A DNA stretch of 64,000 nucleotides from Holophagaceae bacterium. GTDB lineage: Bacteria > Acidobacteriota > Holophagae > Holophagales > Holophagaceae. This document shows positions 43,971-52,945 of this stretch, in pieces. Both the position numbers and the translations under genes were made by a program. The stretch's first letter is position 1. Each line of letters begins with the position of its first letter. The stretch covers positions 62,001 to 126,000 of the forward strand of contig JADJVL010000001.1 of the NCBI GenBank assembly GCA_016710635.1. The letters are read 5' to 3'. The notes below the pieces were generated by a model, which saw only the letters and a list, made by a program, of their open reading frames with translations, did not search any database and was not told the origin of the DNA.

Positions 43971-44551
43971 TTCCGGCTCGCAGGGGGCACGATGCCGTTG
44001 TGCCGCAGGTAGATCACCATCTGACCGTAGTGGTCCACGCTGTGAGCCACGGGGATGAAGAAGAGCAGCATGCGGGGGACCGTACCGGGCCCGAAGGGGC
44101 TCGGGACCTGCTCGTAGAGCCCCTCGTCCTTCACGCCCGCCACCGCCTTCCGGGCGAAAGCGAAGGAATCCTTCAGCAGCTGCACGAGCTCCGCCTTCGA
44201 CTTCAGGGTCGGGAGGGTCTGGGCCACGTCGAGGGGCGGCTTCAGGCCAGAGATCCTCTCCGCCGCCATGTAGTTGGCCGAGGCAACGTGCTTCACCAGC
44301 TCGGCAAAGGTCCGCACTCCCTTGAAGTCCCCGCCGGCTGGCACGAAGCCGAACCTGTCCTCAGGCATGGCCTCCGCGGCGCCGACGACCATCCCTTCCG
44401 CCCCAGCCACGGCGATGGCGAAGATCTGCTGGGGCGAGGAGGCTTCCAGGCCGGACGCCGCCGAGGCGGCGGTCGGCGCGGCGGTCGGGGTCGGCGCCGG
44501 GGCCTGGGCCAAGGCAAGGGAGGTGGCGAGCAGGGCGACGAGGGTGCGCAT
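43967..44551 (-). CDS. Secreted DinB-like protein
   Basis: 194 aa from the ATG at 44551 (GGAG box), beginning with a signal peptide MRTLVALLATSLALAQAP and an Ala/Pro/Thr linker. The rest is a four-helix DinB fold with possible metal His in ELVKHVASANY and HSVDHYGQMVIYLRHNG. DinB-like proteins include metal-dependent thiol transferases, but an exported member has no assigned function. Divergent from the LytS gene. Confidence 0.75.
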   Translation of the reverse strand: MRTLVALLATSLALAQAPAPTPTAAPTAASAASGLEASSPQQIFAIAVAGAEGMVVGAAEAMPEDRFGFVPAGGDFKGVRTFAELVKHVASANYMAAERISGLKPPLDVAQTLPTLKSKAELVQLLKDSFAFARKAVAGVKDEGLYEQVPSPFGPGTVPRMLLFFIPVAHSVDHYGQMVIYLRHNGIVPPASRK

Positions 44552-44749
44552 GGGGGGCTCCGGAAGGACCCGCCGACGGCGGGGGCAGGTTCCACTCTGG
44601 CGAGGCTGGAGGCCCACGCGGGCGCTTCTGCGATGAAGCACGCACTCGATGGGATGAGGGACGACGGGGGCGAACGGGGCACGGAGAAGGGCCATGGCCA
44701 GGGCCTTGGAGGCGCCTCATCCTCGGAATCCCGGTGCTATGGTCGGGCC

Positions 44750-45832
44750 ATGACTTCAGGAGTCCCCTCACCCCCCACTCCAGGCCTGGCGCGGATCCTG
44801 GGCTGGGGGCGCCTGCGGTTCACCCTGGGCCTGGCCATCCTGCTGGGCCTCCTCATCAGTCTGGGCTGGAAGTCGGGGCTTACCTCCATCCTGCTGCGCA
44901 CGGTGACCCTGGGGCTGCTGGCCCTGCTGGTGTTCGGGCTCCTCGAGCAATGGCCCCGGCGCCTGCCCCCCTGGCTCGCGCGCTGGGCCCTGCAGGTGCT
45001 GGGAGTGGCGCTGGTGATGCCCTTGGGCACCTACCTGATCTACATGCTGTCCACCGGCGCCGGCGCGCCGCCCTTCTGGCAGGTGCAGGACCGCTTGACG
45101 GGTTTTGTCTCCTTAAGCGCCGTAGGCCTGCTGCTGGCGCCCTGGGTGGCGCTCGCGGCCCTGGTGCGGCAGAAGGACGCCCTGGCCCGTCATCAGGCCC
45201 TGGCCTTCGACCTGGAACGCAGCGAGTTCGAGCGCCAGGCCCTGGACGCGCGGCTGCGGCTGCTGCAGGCCCAGGTGGAGCCCCACTTCCTGTTCAACAC
45301 CCTGGCGAACGTGCGCGAGCTGGTGGACACCGGTTCGCCCCGGGCCTCGGCGGTGCTGGGCAGCCTCATCGCCTACCTGCGCGCCGCCGTGCCCCGCCTC
45401 CACGCGCCGGCGTCCACCCTGGCCCAGGAACTCGAGCTGGCGCGGGCCTACCTGGAGGTCATGCACATGCGCATGCCCGACCGCCTCCAGTTCGAGCTTG
45501 AAGCGGACGACGAGGCCCTGCCTCTGTCCTGCCCGCCGATGACCCTCCTCACCCTGGTGGAGAACGCGGTGCGCCACGGCATCGATCCCAGCGAGCAGGG
45601 CGGCCGCATCGAGGTCCGCGTGACGGTGCTGGAAGGCCGCTGCCACGCCGAGGTCGTCGATACGGGCGTGGGCCTCGGGGAGACCGGCGGCAGCGGGGGC
45701 ACGGGCCTGGCGAACCTGCGGGAGCGGCTGCGCCTGGCCTTCGGCCCGGAGGCGAGGCTGGAGCTGCAGGCCCTCGAGCCCCACGGCCTGCGGGCCTTGC
45801 TGGTCTTTCCGGCCCGGCGGAGCGGCCCATGA
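44750..45832 (+). CDS. LytS/YehU-type sensor histidine kinase
   Basis: 360 aa. Four or five membrane helices (about 20-140), then a short coiled coil and the His_kinase (PF06580) domain with the phosphorylatable His in LLQAQVEPHFLFNTLANVRE in two pieces, and HATPase motifs ENAVRHGI and DTGVGLG, GGTGLANLRERL. The ATG lies in the 200-base divergent gap. Its stop overlaps the regulator start (ATGA). Confidence 0.9.
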   Translation: MTSGVPSPPTPGLARILGWGRLRFTLGLAILLGLLISLGWKSGLTSILLRTVTLGLLALLVFGLLEQWPRRLPPWLARWALQVLGVALVMPLGTYLIYMLSTGAGAPPFWQVQDRLTGFVSLSAVGLLLAPWVALAALVRQKDALARHQALAFDLERSEFERQALDARLRLLQAQVEPHFLFNTLANVRELVDTGSPRASAVLGSLIAYLRAAVPRLHAPASTLAQELELARAYLEVMHMRMPDRLQFELEADDEALPLSCPPMTLLTLVENAVRHGIDPSEQGGRIEVRVTVLEGRCHAEVVDTGVGLGETGGSGGTGLANLRERLRLAFGPEARLELQALEPHGLRALLVFPARRSGP

Positions 45833-46611
45833 CGGCGGAGCGTCCCACGGCGCTGATCGCGGAGGACGAGCCCCTGTTGCGGGAGGCCCTGGCGCGCCTG
45901 CTGAAGGAGGCCTGGCCCGAACTGGAAGTGGTGGCCCAGGCCCGCAGCGGCCGGGAGGCGGTGGCGGCCTTCGAAGCCCAGGGTCCGGACATCTGCTTCC
46001 TGGATGTGCACATGCCCGGGATGTCGGGCCTGGAGGCCGCGCGGCTCATCGGCCGGCGGGCGCATCTCGTCTTCGTCACCGCCTACCACAAGTACGCGGT
46101 CCAGGCCTTCGAGGAGGGCGCCATCGACTACCTGGTGAAGCCCGTGGAACCCGCGCGCCTGGCGGATACGGTGGCGCGGCTGCAGGAGCGGCTGCGGGCC
46201 GCGGCGCCCTTCCCGGATACGGAAACCCTGCTGGCCCGGATCGCGGAACGCCTCGCGCAGGCCGAGCCCACGCCCACCCTGCGCTGGCTTCGCGTATCCG
46301 CCGGGAAGTCCGTGCGGATGGTGGCGGTGGAAGACATCGTCTTCCTGAAATCTGACGAGAAGTACACGCAGGTGGCCTGGCAGAGCGGCGGCGAAGCCAG
46401 CGAGGGCCTGGTCCGCACGCCCCTGAAGGAGCTGGCGGCCCAGCTCGATCCGGAGCAGTTCATCCAGGTGCACCGCGCGGTGGTCGTGAACCTGAAGGCC
46501 GTCAGCCACGTCGTGCGGGGCGAGCACGAAACTGCGGCGGTCCACCTGAAGCACCGCAGCGAAGTGCTGCCGGTGAGCCGGACGTTTTTACACCACTTCC
46601 GGCAGATGTGA
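45829..46611 (+). CDS. LytTR-family response regulator
   Basis: 260 aa. Receiver domain (phospho-Asp in ICFLDVHMPGMSG, Lys in LVKPVEP) at about 8-125 and a LytTR DNA-binding domain at about 160-258 (VEDIVFLKSDEKYTQV; FIQVHRAVVVNLKAV). Partner of the LytS-type kinase immediately upstream. Possible targets are the neighbouring oxidoreductase or membrane proteins, but no LytTR binding repeats were identified. Confidence 0.92.
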   Translation: MTAERPTALIAEDEPLLREALARLLKEAWPELEVVAQARSGREAVAAFEAQGPDICFLDVHMPGMSGLEAARLIGRRAHLVFVTAYHKYAVQAFEEGAIDYLVKPVEPARLADTVARLQERLRAAAPFPDTETLLARIAERLAQAEPTPTLRWLRVSAGKSVRMVAVEDIVFLKSDEKYTQVAWQSGGEASEGLVRTPLKELAAQLDPEQFIQVHRAVVVNLKAVSHVVRGEHETAAVHLKHRSEVLPVSRTFLHHFRQM

Positions 46612-46617
46612 GGTGCC

Positions 46618-47598
46618 ATGAACGCCGTCGTCTTCTCGCGCTACGGTTCCCCGGACGTCCTTGAGTTCAAGGAGATCGCGAAGCCCTCGCCCCTGGAGCG
46701 CGAAGTACTCGTGCGGATCCACGCCACCTCCCTGAACGAATGGGACGACGGCGCGCTGCGCGGCGAGGACGTGGTGAACCGGCTGATCTTCGGCCTCTTC
46801 GCGCCGAAGTGGAACCGGCAGATCCTGGGCTCCGACATCGCGGGGGTGGTGGAAGCGGTGGGCCATGGCGTGACGCGCTTCAAGCCCGGGGACGCGGTCT
46901 ATGGCGATCTCAGCGGCCGCTGGGGCGGCTTCGCGGAGTTCGTGTGCGCGCCAGAATCCGCCCTAGCGACAAAGCCCCCAGGCATGACCTTCGAACAGGC
47001 CGCGGCGATTCCCCAAGCGGGCCTGCTGGCCTTCCAGGCCCTCCGCATGATGGGTCCGATGCGTCCGGGGCAGTCGCTCCTCATCAACGGCGCCGGCGGC
47101 GGCGTAGGCACCTTCGCGCTCCAGCTCCTGAAGCCCCTTGGCGTGGTGGTCAGCGCCGTGGACAGCGCCGCAAAGCTGGAGCTGCTCCGCGAGCTGGGCG
47201 CCACCCAGGTCCATGACTACGCAAGGGAGGACTTCACCCAGGGAGGCCAGCGCTACGACTTCATCCTCGACGTGAAGACCCTCCGCTCCGTCCTCGCCTG
47301 CACCCGCGCCCTCAAGCCAGGCGGCACCTATGTCACCGTCGGCGGTTCCATGGCCCGCCTCTTCCAGGCCCTGCTCCTCTGGCCCTGGATCGCCCTCGTG
47401 CAGCGAAAGAAGATCCGGCTCCTGGCCTTGAAGGCGAACGAGGGGTTGGAAAGCCTCAATGAACTGTTCGAGGCGGGAAAGCTGGCGCCAGTGGTCGACC
47501 GGTGTTTTGGGCTGGAGGAGACGGTGGCGGCGTTCCGGTTCTATGGAACAGGGCAGCACAAGGGGAAGGTTGTGATTACGGTGGTGCCAGAGTCGTGA
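46618..47598 (+). CDS. Medium-chain dehydrogenase, quinone-oxidoreductase type
   Basis: 326 aa MDR protein: GroES-like N-terminus (PLEREVLVRIHATSLNEWD, LGSDIAGVVEAVG) and Rossmann domain with INGAGGGVGTFALQL. Zinc ligands of alcohol dehydrogenases are missing, as in NADPH:quinone reductases (zeta-crystallin type). It starts 6 bases after the LytTR regulator stop with a GAGG box, so may be part of that operon. Confidence 0.88.
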   Translation: MNAVVFSRYGSPDVLEFKEIAKPSPLEREVLVRIHATSLNEWDDGALRGEDVVNRLIFGLFAPKWNRQILGSDIAGVVEAVGHGVTRFKPGDAVYGDLSGRWGGFAEFVCAPESALATKPPGMTFEQAAAIPQAGLLAFQALRMMGPMRPGQSLLINGAGGGVGTFALQLLKPLGVVVSAVDSAAKLELLRELGATQVHDYAREDFTQGGQRYDFILDVKTLRSVLACTRALKPGGTYVTVGGSMARLFQALLLWPWIALVQRKKIRLLALKANEGLESLNELFEAGKLAPVVDRCFGLEETVAAFRFYGTGQHKGKVVITVVPES

Positions 47599-47649
47599 GT
47601 CGATACGGCACTGAGTGCAATATGGAAATATCCTTCAGAGGTCGGTTCA

Positions 47650-48341
47650 TTGAGCGACAACATCCTTTCATACATCGAAATGTGTCAGCGCGAAGGCGCT
47701 AGCCTTCAGCGGGGAATGAACTTTGGGATGGGTGGTAATCACTCGGTGATCCTTGCGTCAAATTCAGACCCAATGCCCCATACCAAGATCGTCTCGAAGA
47801 GGAAGGGACGGTCCTGATCTATGAGGGGCACGATCAGCCAAAGACATCAGGCCTCGCAACCACAAAGCTTTTGGATCAACTCGGTCACCTCCCATCCGGA
47901 AGACCGACCGAAAATGGGAAGTTCTCAAAAGCAGCAAACGATTACAAAAAATCAATCCGCTCACCTGAGCGAGTTCGGGTCTACGAAAAGTTAAAAGCCG
48001 GCATCTGGTCCTACAACGGTGTCTTCCACCTTGTGGATGCCTGGACTCAGCAAGAGGAGGCTCGAACAGTATTTAAGTTCAGGCTTCTGGCTGTCGAGGG
48101 TGATGAAGATTTCTCTCTTCCAGCCTCTGACAATATCGAGCGCAGGAGAATCATTCCTACGGAGATCAAACTGGTAGTTTGGAAGCGCGACAAAGGCCAA
48201 TGCGTTGAGTGTGGTGCTAAAGACGAGCTCCACTTTGATCACGTCCTACCATTCGCACTTGGGGGAACTTCACTTACTGCCATCAATGTGCAAATCCTTT
48301 GTGCCCGCCACAACCTTTCGAAAAGCGACAACATTCGATGA
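47650..48341 (+). pseudogene. SRA(YDG)-HNH endonuclease, frameshifted
   Basis: About 230 codons from a TTG at 47650 with AGAGG upstream. MNFGMGGNHSVILASNSDP then, in another frame, APYQDRLEEEGTVLIYEGHD and VFHLVDAWTQQEEA form an SRA/YDG domain; the C-terminus is HNH (CVECGAKDELHFDHVLPF, GG, LCARHN). Such proteins cut DNA containing modified cytosine (type IV restriction). One base is missing near 47770-47775; CCAAATGCC would restore the frame. An uninterrupted piece starts at 47871. Base composition is clearly more AT-rich than all neighbours, pointing to recent transfer. Confidence 0.8.
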
Positions 48342-48478
48342 ATACCCAGGTGCATCCGATTCGGTGACTTCATTCGGTAGGTCGCACTTAGGCCACTTCG
48401 ACAACTTTCTTGGCCGTTTCAGCTTCGGGTATCGTTCTGCCACCGATTCCTAAATGCCGACCAGCGCTTGGAGCCAGT

Positions 48479-48895
48479 ATGCGTTCCGTCCTCCGCACCA
48501 TCGCCTCCGTCATCCTCGGCTTCATCGTCGCGAGCATCGTCATGATGATCGTGGAATCCATCAACGGCCGCGTCCTTCATCCCAACCTGGCGAAGGCGGC
48601 AGAGGGGATCAAGGACCGAGAGTCGATGCGGGCGCTGATGGCATCGGCGCCAGTGACGGCGCTGCTCGTCGTGATAATCGGCTGGATCCTCGGCAGCATC
48701 TATGGGGGCTGGGTCGCGGTGCGGGTGGCGGGACGGTCGTCGATCCGGCCGGGCCTCGTGGTCGGCGTGCTACTGACCCTTGCGGGCCTCGCCAACAACC
48801 TCATGCTTCCACCGCCCCTCTGGTTCTGGTTCGCCAGCCTGGTCGTGTTCATCCCGGCGGCCTATCTGGGCGCGCGCTTGGCGTCCGCGCGCTGA
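48479..48895 (+). CDS. Small four-helix membrane protein, unknown
   Basis: 138 aa from the ATG at 48479 (GGAG box six bases upstream). Hydrophobic segments at about 8-28, 58-84, 92-110 and 112-136; the motif VVIIGWILGSIYGGWVAVRVAG is the most distinctive. Family not recognised. Base composition returns to the GC-rich norm here, so it belongs to the host background rather than the SRA-HNH islet. Confidence 0.7.
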   Translation: MRSVLRTIASVILGFIVASIVMMIVESINGRVLHPNLAKAAEGIKDRESMRALMASAPVTALLVVIIGWILGSIYGGWVAVRVAGRSSIRPGLVVGVLLTLAGLANNLMLPPPLWFWFASLVVFIPAAYLGARLASAR

Positions 48896-48991
48896 GGAAC
48901 CCCACTCATCACGCCCCCGTGATACCCCCATCAAACTTCCCGCAATCCGTTGTTCCCTGACTCCCGGTAGCTGAAGCTCAGACCTGTACGA

Positions 48992-49273
48992 GATCTTTGT
49001 CAGTTCCATAGCGCGATATCCAGAAAGGTGGAGGGACGGGCCCTGTGAAACCTTGGCAACCTGCTGCAACCCAGCATTGGTGCCAATTCCCGCCGGATGA
49101 AGCGTTCCGCTTCCCCGGACAGATGACGAGCTTGTGTGAACTGACACGGTGCTCTGAAGCAACGATCGCGACGGACTGACGAGGCACTCCCTCGCAGCGT
49201 CCAGAGGCTTTCTCCATCTCTCGATGCAGAAAGGTCAGGGACTGCGGGCCACCAGCCCCGCAAAGCCCGGAGT
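48992..49273 (+). promoter_or_regulatory. SAM-I riboswitch leader 2 (upstream of metY operon)
   Basis: S-box aptamer at about 49014-49128: AGAAAGGTGGAGGGAC, GGGCCCTGTGAAACC, TTGGCAACC, GGTGCCAATTCC, GACAGATGA. The 29 bases upstream (48992-49020) match those before leader 1 at 26 positions. TGTCAGTTC can pair perfectly with GAACTGACA (49138-49146). ACTCC at 49186-49190 can mask the Shine-Dalgarno GGAGT at 49269-49273. Controls the ten-gene sulfur/methionine operon; SAM should lower its expression. Confidence 0.9.
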
Positions 49274-49278
49274 CCACC

Positions 49279-50580
49279 TTGAGCGAAACCGCCACCACCA
49301 CCCACCGCTTCGAAACCATCGCCCTCCACGGGGGCCACAGCCCCGACGGCGACACGAAGTCCCGGGCCGTGCCCATCTACCAGACCACGAGCTATGTCTT
49401 CGACAGCGCCGAGCACGGCGCCCAGCTCTTCAACCTGGAAGTACCCGGCAACATCTACACCCGCATCATGAACCCCACCACCGCCGTGCTGGAGCAGCGC
49501 CTCGCGGCCCTGGAAGGCGGCATCGCCGCCCTCGCCGTGGCCTCGGGCCAGGCCGCCATCACCCTCACCCTGAACACCCTCCTCAAGACCGGCGACCACC
49601 TCGTCGCCGGCGACAACCTCTACGGCGGCACCTACAACCTGCTGCACCACACCCTGCCCCGGAACGGCATCACCACCACCTTCGTCAACAGCCGGGACCC
49701 CGAAGCCTTCCGCGCGGCCATCACCCCGGCCACCAAGGCCATCTACATCGAAGCTCTCGGGAATCCCAAGCTGGACGTGCCGGACTTCGAGGTGCTCGGC
49801 AAGATCGCCGAGGACGCCGGCATCCCGCTGATCGTGGACAACACCCTGCCCACGCCCTACCTGGTCCAGCCCATCCAGCACGGCGCCCACATCGTCGTCC
49901 ACAGCGCGACAAAATTCATCGGCGGCCATGGGACCTCCATCGGCGGCGTCATCGTGGACGGCGGCCGCTTCAACTGGGCCAACGGCAAGTTCCCCGAATT
50001 CACCGAACCCTTCGCCGCCTACCACGGCGCCGTCCTCTCGGAGCTCGCCGGCCCCGCCGCCTTCATCACCAAGGCGCGCATCGAGGGCCTGCGGGACACG
50101 GGCCCCGCCATCTCGCCCTTCAACGCCTTTCTCCTCATCCAGGGCCTGGAGACTTTGCCCCTGCGCCTGGAATGCCATGGCCGGAACGCGCTGGCCCTCG
50201 CCCAGTGGCTGCAGCGGCACCCGAAAGTCGCCTGGGTGAACTACCCCGGCCTTCCCGACCACGACACCCACGGCGCCGCGTCCCGCTACTTCCGCAAGGG
50301 CGCCGGCTTCGGCGGCATCCTCACCTTCGGCGTCAAGGGCGGACTGGCGGCGGGCAAGGCCGTCATCAACGCCGTCCAGCTCTTCTCGCGCCTGGCCAAC
50401 GTGGGCGACGCCAAGAGCCTCATCATCCACCCCGCCAGCACCACCCACCAGCAGCTCAGCCCCGCCGAGCGGGAAGCCACCGGCGTCACCGAGGACCTCA
50501 TCCGCCTCAGCGTGGGTCTCGAGCACATCGACGACCTCATCGCCGACCTGGACGCGGCCCTCGCGGCGGTGGCCCCGTGA
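49279..50580 (+). CDS. metY: O-acetylhomoserine sulfhydrylase
   Basis: 433 aa PLP enzyme joining sulfide and O-acetylhomoserine to give homocysteine. The start is TTG at 49279 (protein MSETATTTHRFETIALHGGH) six bases after GGAG; it is the only start in register with the family. PLP Lys lies in VHSATKFIGGHG, phosphate loop VASGQAAITL, and NPTTAVLEQRLAALEGG and HPASTTHQQLS are clear. Direct sulfhydrylation replaces the cystathionine route. First gene of the operon; its stop overlaps metX (GTGA). Confidence 0.95.
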   Translation: MSETATTTHRFETIALHGGHSPDGDTKSRAVPIYQTTSYVFDSAEHGAQLFNLEVPGNIYTRIMNPTTAVLEQRLAALEGGIAALAVASGQAAITLTLNTLLKTGDHLVAGDNLYGGTYNLLHHTLPRNGITTTFVNSRDPEAFRAAITPATKAIYIEALGNPKLDVPDFEVLGKIAEDAGIPLIVDNTLPTPYLVQPIQHGAHIVVHSATKFIGGHGTSIGGVIVDGGRFNWANGKFPEFTEPFAAYHGAVLSELAGPAAFITKARIEGLRDTGPAISPFNAFLLIQGLETLPLRLECHGRNALALAQWLQRHPKVAWVNYPGLPDHDTHGAASRYFRKGAGFGGILTFGVKGGLAAGKAVINAVQLFSRLANVGDAKSLIIHPASTTHQQLSPAEREATGVTEDLIRLSVGLEHIDDLIADLDAALAAVAP

Positions 50581-51557
50581 GTACGGATCTCGTGGCGGGC
50601 CTGGAGCCCGTCGTCCTGGAGTCCGGTGAAACCTTGCCGGTTCACGTGGCCTACCGCCGGGTGGGCTTCGGCCCCCTGCGGGTGCTGCTGCTCCACGCGC
50701 TGACGGGCGGCCCCGACGCCGCGGACCGGCCGACGAACGAGGGCGTGGTGAAGGGCTGGTGGTCGCCCCTCTTCGCCGCCGGGGCGCCCTTCGATCCGAC
50801 GCGCACCACCGTCTGGACGCCGAACCTCATCGGTTCCTGCTACGGGTCCACCGGCCCCGAACCCGGGACGCCCTTCCCGGCGCTGACGCCGCGGGACCAG
50901 GCGGCGGCCCTGGCGGCCTGGATCCGCACCGAAGGTCTGCGCTTCGACGCCCTCATCGGCGGCTCCCTGGGGGGCATGGTCGCCCTCGAACTGGCCCTGC
51001 TGGAACCGGACCGCTTCCATCGGGTGGGCGTCATCGGCGCCGGAGCCCGGGCGGACGCCTGGATCCGCGGGGCCAACGCCGCCCAGCTCGCCGTACTCAA
51101 CAGTCCGCTCCCGGACCGGGACGCCATCGCCCTCGCCCGCCAGCAGGCCATGCTCACCTTCCGCGCCCCGGAAAGCCTGGACGCCCGCTTTCCCGATACC
51201 GCCGCCGTCCAGGCCTGGCTGGACCACCACGGCCAGGCCCTGGCGGATCGCTTCACCCGGGAGAGCTACATCGCCCTCCTCCAGGCCATGGATGCCCACG
51301 ATATCGGCCGCGATCGCGGTGGCGTCGTCGCCGCGCTCAGGGGCCTGCGGGCTTCGCTGCACGTCCTCGGCATCCACAGCGACGCCCTCTTCACCCCGCC
51401 TCTCCTGCGGGAGTTGGCCGAAGCCGGCCGCGCCGCCGGCGTGCACACCAGCCTCCACTGGCTGCGGAGTCCCCATGGGCACGACGCCTTCCTGATCGAG
51501 TGGGATCAAGTGGATGCGTGGTTGCGGACGCACATTCTCATCAGGGCGGCCGCATGA
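50577..51557 (+). CDS. metX: Homoserine O-acetyltransferase
   Basis: 326 aa alpha/beta hydrolase fold acyltransferase that activates homoserine. NLIGSCYGSTGP and the nucleophile elbow GGSLGGM carry the usual MetX signatures; the His of the triad is in SPHGHDAFLIE and the Asp in the GIHSDALFTP loop. GTG start overlaps the metY stop. Acetyl versus succinyl donor cannot be read from sequence, but the MetY partner favours acetyl. A somewhat short family member. Confidence 0.9.
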   Translation: MSTDLVAGLEPVVLESGETLPVHVAYRRVGFGPLRVLLLHALTGGPDAADRPTNEGVVKGWWSPLFAAGAPFDPTRTTVWTPNLIGSCYGSTGPEPGTPFPALTPRDQAAALAAWIRTEGLRFDALIGGSLGGMVALELALLEPDRFHRVGVIGAGARADAWIRGANAAQLAVLNSPLPDRDAIALARQQAMLTFRAPESLDARFPDTAAVQAWLDHHGQALADRFTRESYIALLQAMDAHDIGRDRGGVVAALRGLRASLHVLGIHSDALFTPPLLRELAEAGRAAGVHTSLHWLRSPHGHDAFLIEWDQVDAWLRTHILIRAAA

Positions 51558-52322
51558 GTGTCCAACCTCTCCAGCGTGGCTTCGTCCATCTGGTCGGCGC
51601 CGGCCCCGGCCACCCGGACTTCCTCACCCTCCGGGGCCTGCGGGCCCTCCAGGCCGCCGAAGTGATCCTCTACGACGCATTGCTGGACGAGGCCTTCTTC
51701 GAGCTCTTCCCGGCGGAGGCCGAAGCGGTCTTTGTGGGCAAGCGGGCCGGGGACCATTCCCTCACCCAGGACGAGATATCCGCCCTGCTCATCGCCGAAG
51801 CCCGGGCGGGGAAGAAGGTCGTCCGCCTCAAGGGCGGCGATCCCTTCCTCTTTGGCCGCGGCGGCGAGGAGGCCCTGGCCCTGCGGGACGCGAACATCCC
51901 CTTCGAGGTCGTGCCAGGCGTGAGCGCCCTGAACGGCGTCGCCGGCGCCGCGGGGATTCCCCTCACCCACCGCGGGCTGTCCCGGGAGGTCCGCATCCTC
52001 GAAGGCCACGGCCTGTTGCACGAAGCCCGCGACTGGGACGAGCAGGCCCGCTTCCGGGGCACGACGGTGCTCTTCATGGCCACGGGCCAGCTCCCTGCCA
52101 TCGCGCGCAAGCTGCTTTCCCACGGCGCGGATCCCGCCCTGCCCATCGCCCTCGTGGAGAACGGCTGCACCGCGCAGCAGCGGATCCACTGGCCACCCTC
52201 GCCGACGCCGCGGCCTGTCGAATGCCCATGGGTAGCGAAGGTCCCGGAATCGTCTATCTCGGCCCCGTCGTCGCCCTCCAGCCCCTCCTCGCCACGCCCC
52301 TTTCCTTCCGTGAAGCCCATGA
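51554..52322 (+). CDS. cobA: Uroporphyrin-III C-methyltransferase (SUMT), frameshifted near its end
   Basis: Methylates uroporphyrinogen III to precorrin-2 for siroheme. MSVQPLQRGFVHLVGAGPGH, GDPFLFGRGGEEA, VVPGVSALNG and IALVENGCTAQQR are SUMT blocks. After QQRI the family continuation LATLADAAACRM, GPGIVYLGPVV lies in another frame (break about 52185-52195), whose end also runs past the expected ATGA stop at 52319-52322. Without the frameshift the frame would be read as a fusion to the met8-like gene, which is an artefact. Start ATGA-overlaps metX. Confidence 0.85.
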
Positions 52323-52945
52323 CCTCCCTCCTGCCCATCTTCCTCAAACTGCAAGGCCAGCCCGTCCTCCTCGTCGGCGCCGGGAGCGTCGCGCAGGCTA
52401 AGCTGCGCCCGCTCATCGAGGCCGGGGCCGCCATCACCGTGGTGGCCCTTTCCGTATCCGGCGCCGTGGCGGGCCTCGCCGCGGGCCATCCCGGCCAGGT
52501 GCGCGTCCTTCGGCGCCCGGTGGAAGTCGCCGACCTGGTGGGTCAGCGCCTCGTGGTGAGCGCCACCAACGATCCCTGGCTCAACGGGGTGCTGGCCTTG
52601 GCCGCGAAGCGGCTGGGCATCTGGTTCAACGCCGTGGACGAGGCCGACAGTTGCGCCTTCTACATGGCCGGCAGCCTGCGCCGGGGGCCCGTGGAAATCG
52701 CCGTGGGCAGCCGGGGCGCCTTCCCTGGCCTCGTGCGGGCCTTGCGAGGCGCCCTCGACGCCCTGCTCCCAAAGGAGCACCTGGACGACCTGGAGCGCCT
52801 CGCCGACCTGCGCCGCCGCATCCGCGCCGACCTCCCCGATCTGGAAGCCCGGGGCCGCATCCTGCGCCGCGCCGTGGAGACCCTCGAGCGCGACTACTTC
52901 CAGGCCCTGCGGGAGCGCCTGGAGCCCGAAGGGGTGCTGTCATGA
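52319..52945 (+). CDS. Siroheme synthase, precorrin-2 dehydrogenase/ferrochelatase (Met8-like)
   Basis: 208 aa bifunctional NAD-dependent precorrin-2 dehydrogenase and sirohydrochlorin ferrochelatase, corresponding to the N-terminal half of CysG. LPIFLKLQGQPVLLVGAGSVAQ is the Rossmann start, SATNDPWLNG and the catalytic Asp region FNAVDEADSCAFYM follow, then SLRRGPVEIAVGSRGAFPGL. With cobA it gives a complete siroheme supply for the reductase, whose ATG overlaps its stop. Confidence 0.88.
   Translation: MTSLLPIFLKLQGQPVLLVGAGSVAQAKLRPLIEAGAAITVVALSVSGAVAGLAAGHPGQVRVLRRPVEVADLVGQRLVVSATNDPWLNGVLALAAKRLGIWFNAVDEADSCAFYMAGSLRRGPVEIAVGSRGAFPGLVRALRGALDALLPKEHLDDLERLADLRRRIRADLPDLEARGRILRRAVETLERDYFQALRERLEPEGVLS

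Noticed and set aside
51554..52945. CobA-Met8 fusion protein (reverse order of CysG)
   Set aside because: The join is off-frame low-complexity sequence rich in Ser and Pro; SUMT continues in a different frame, and Met8 has its own ATG in an ATGA context.
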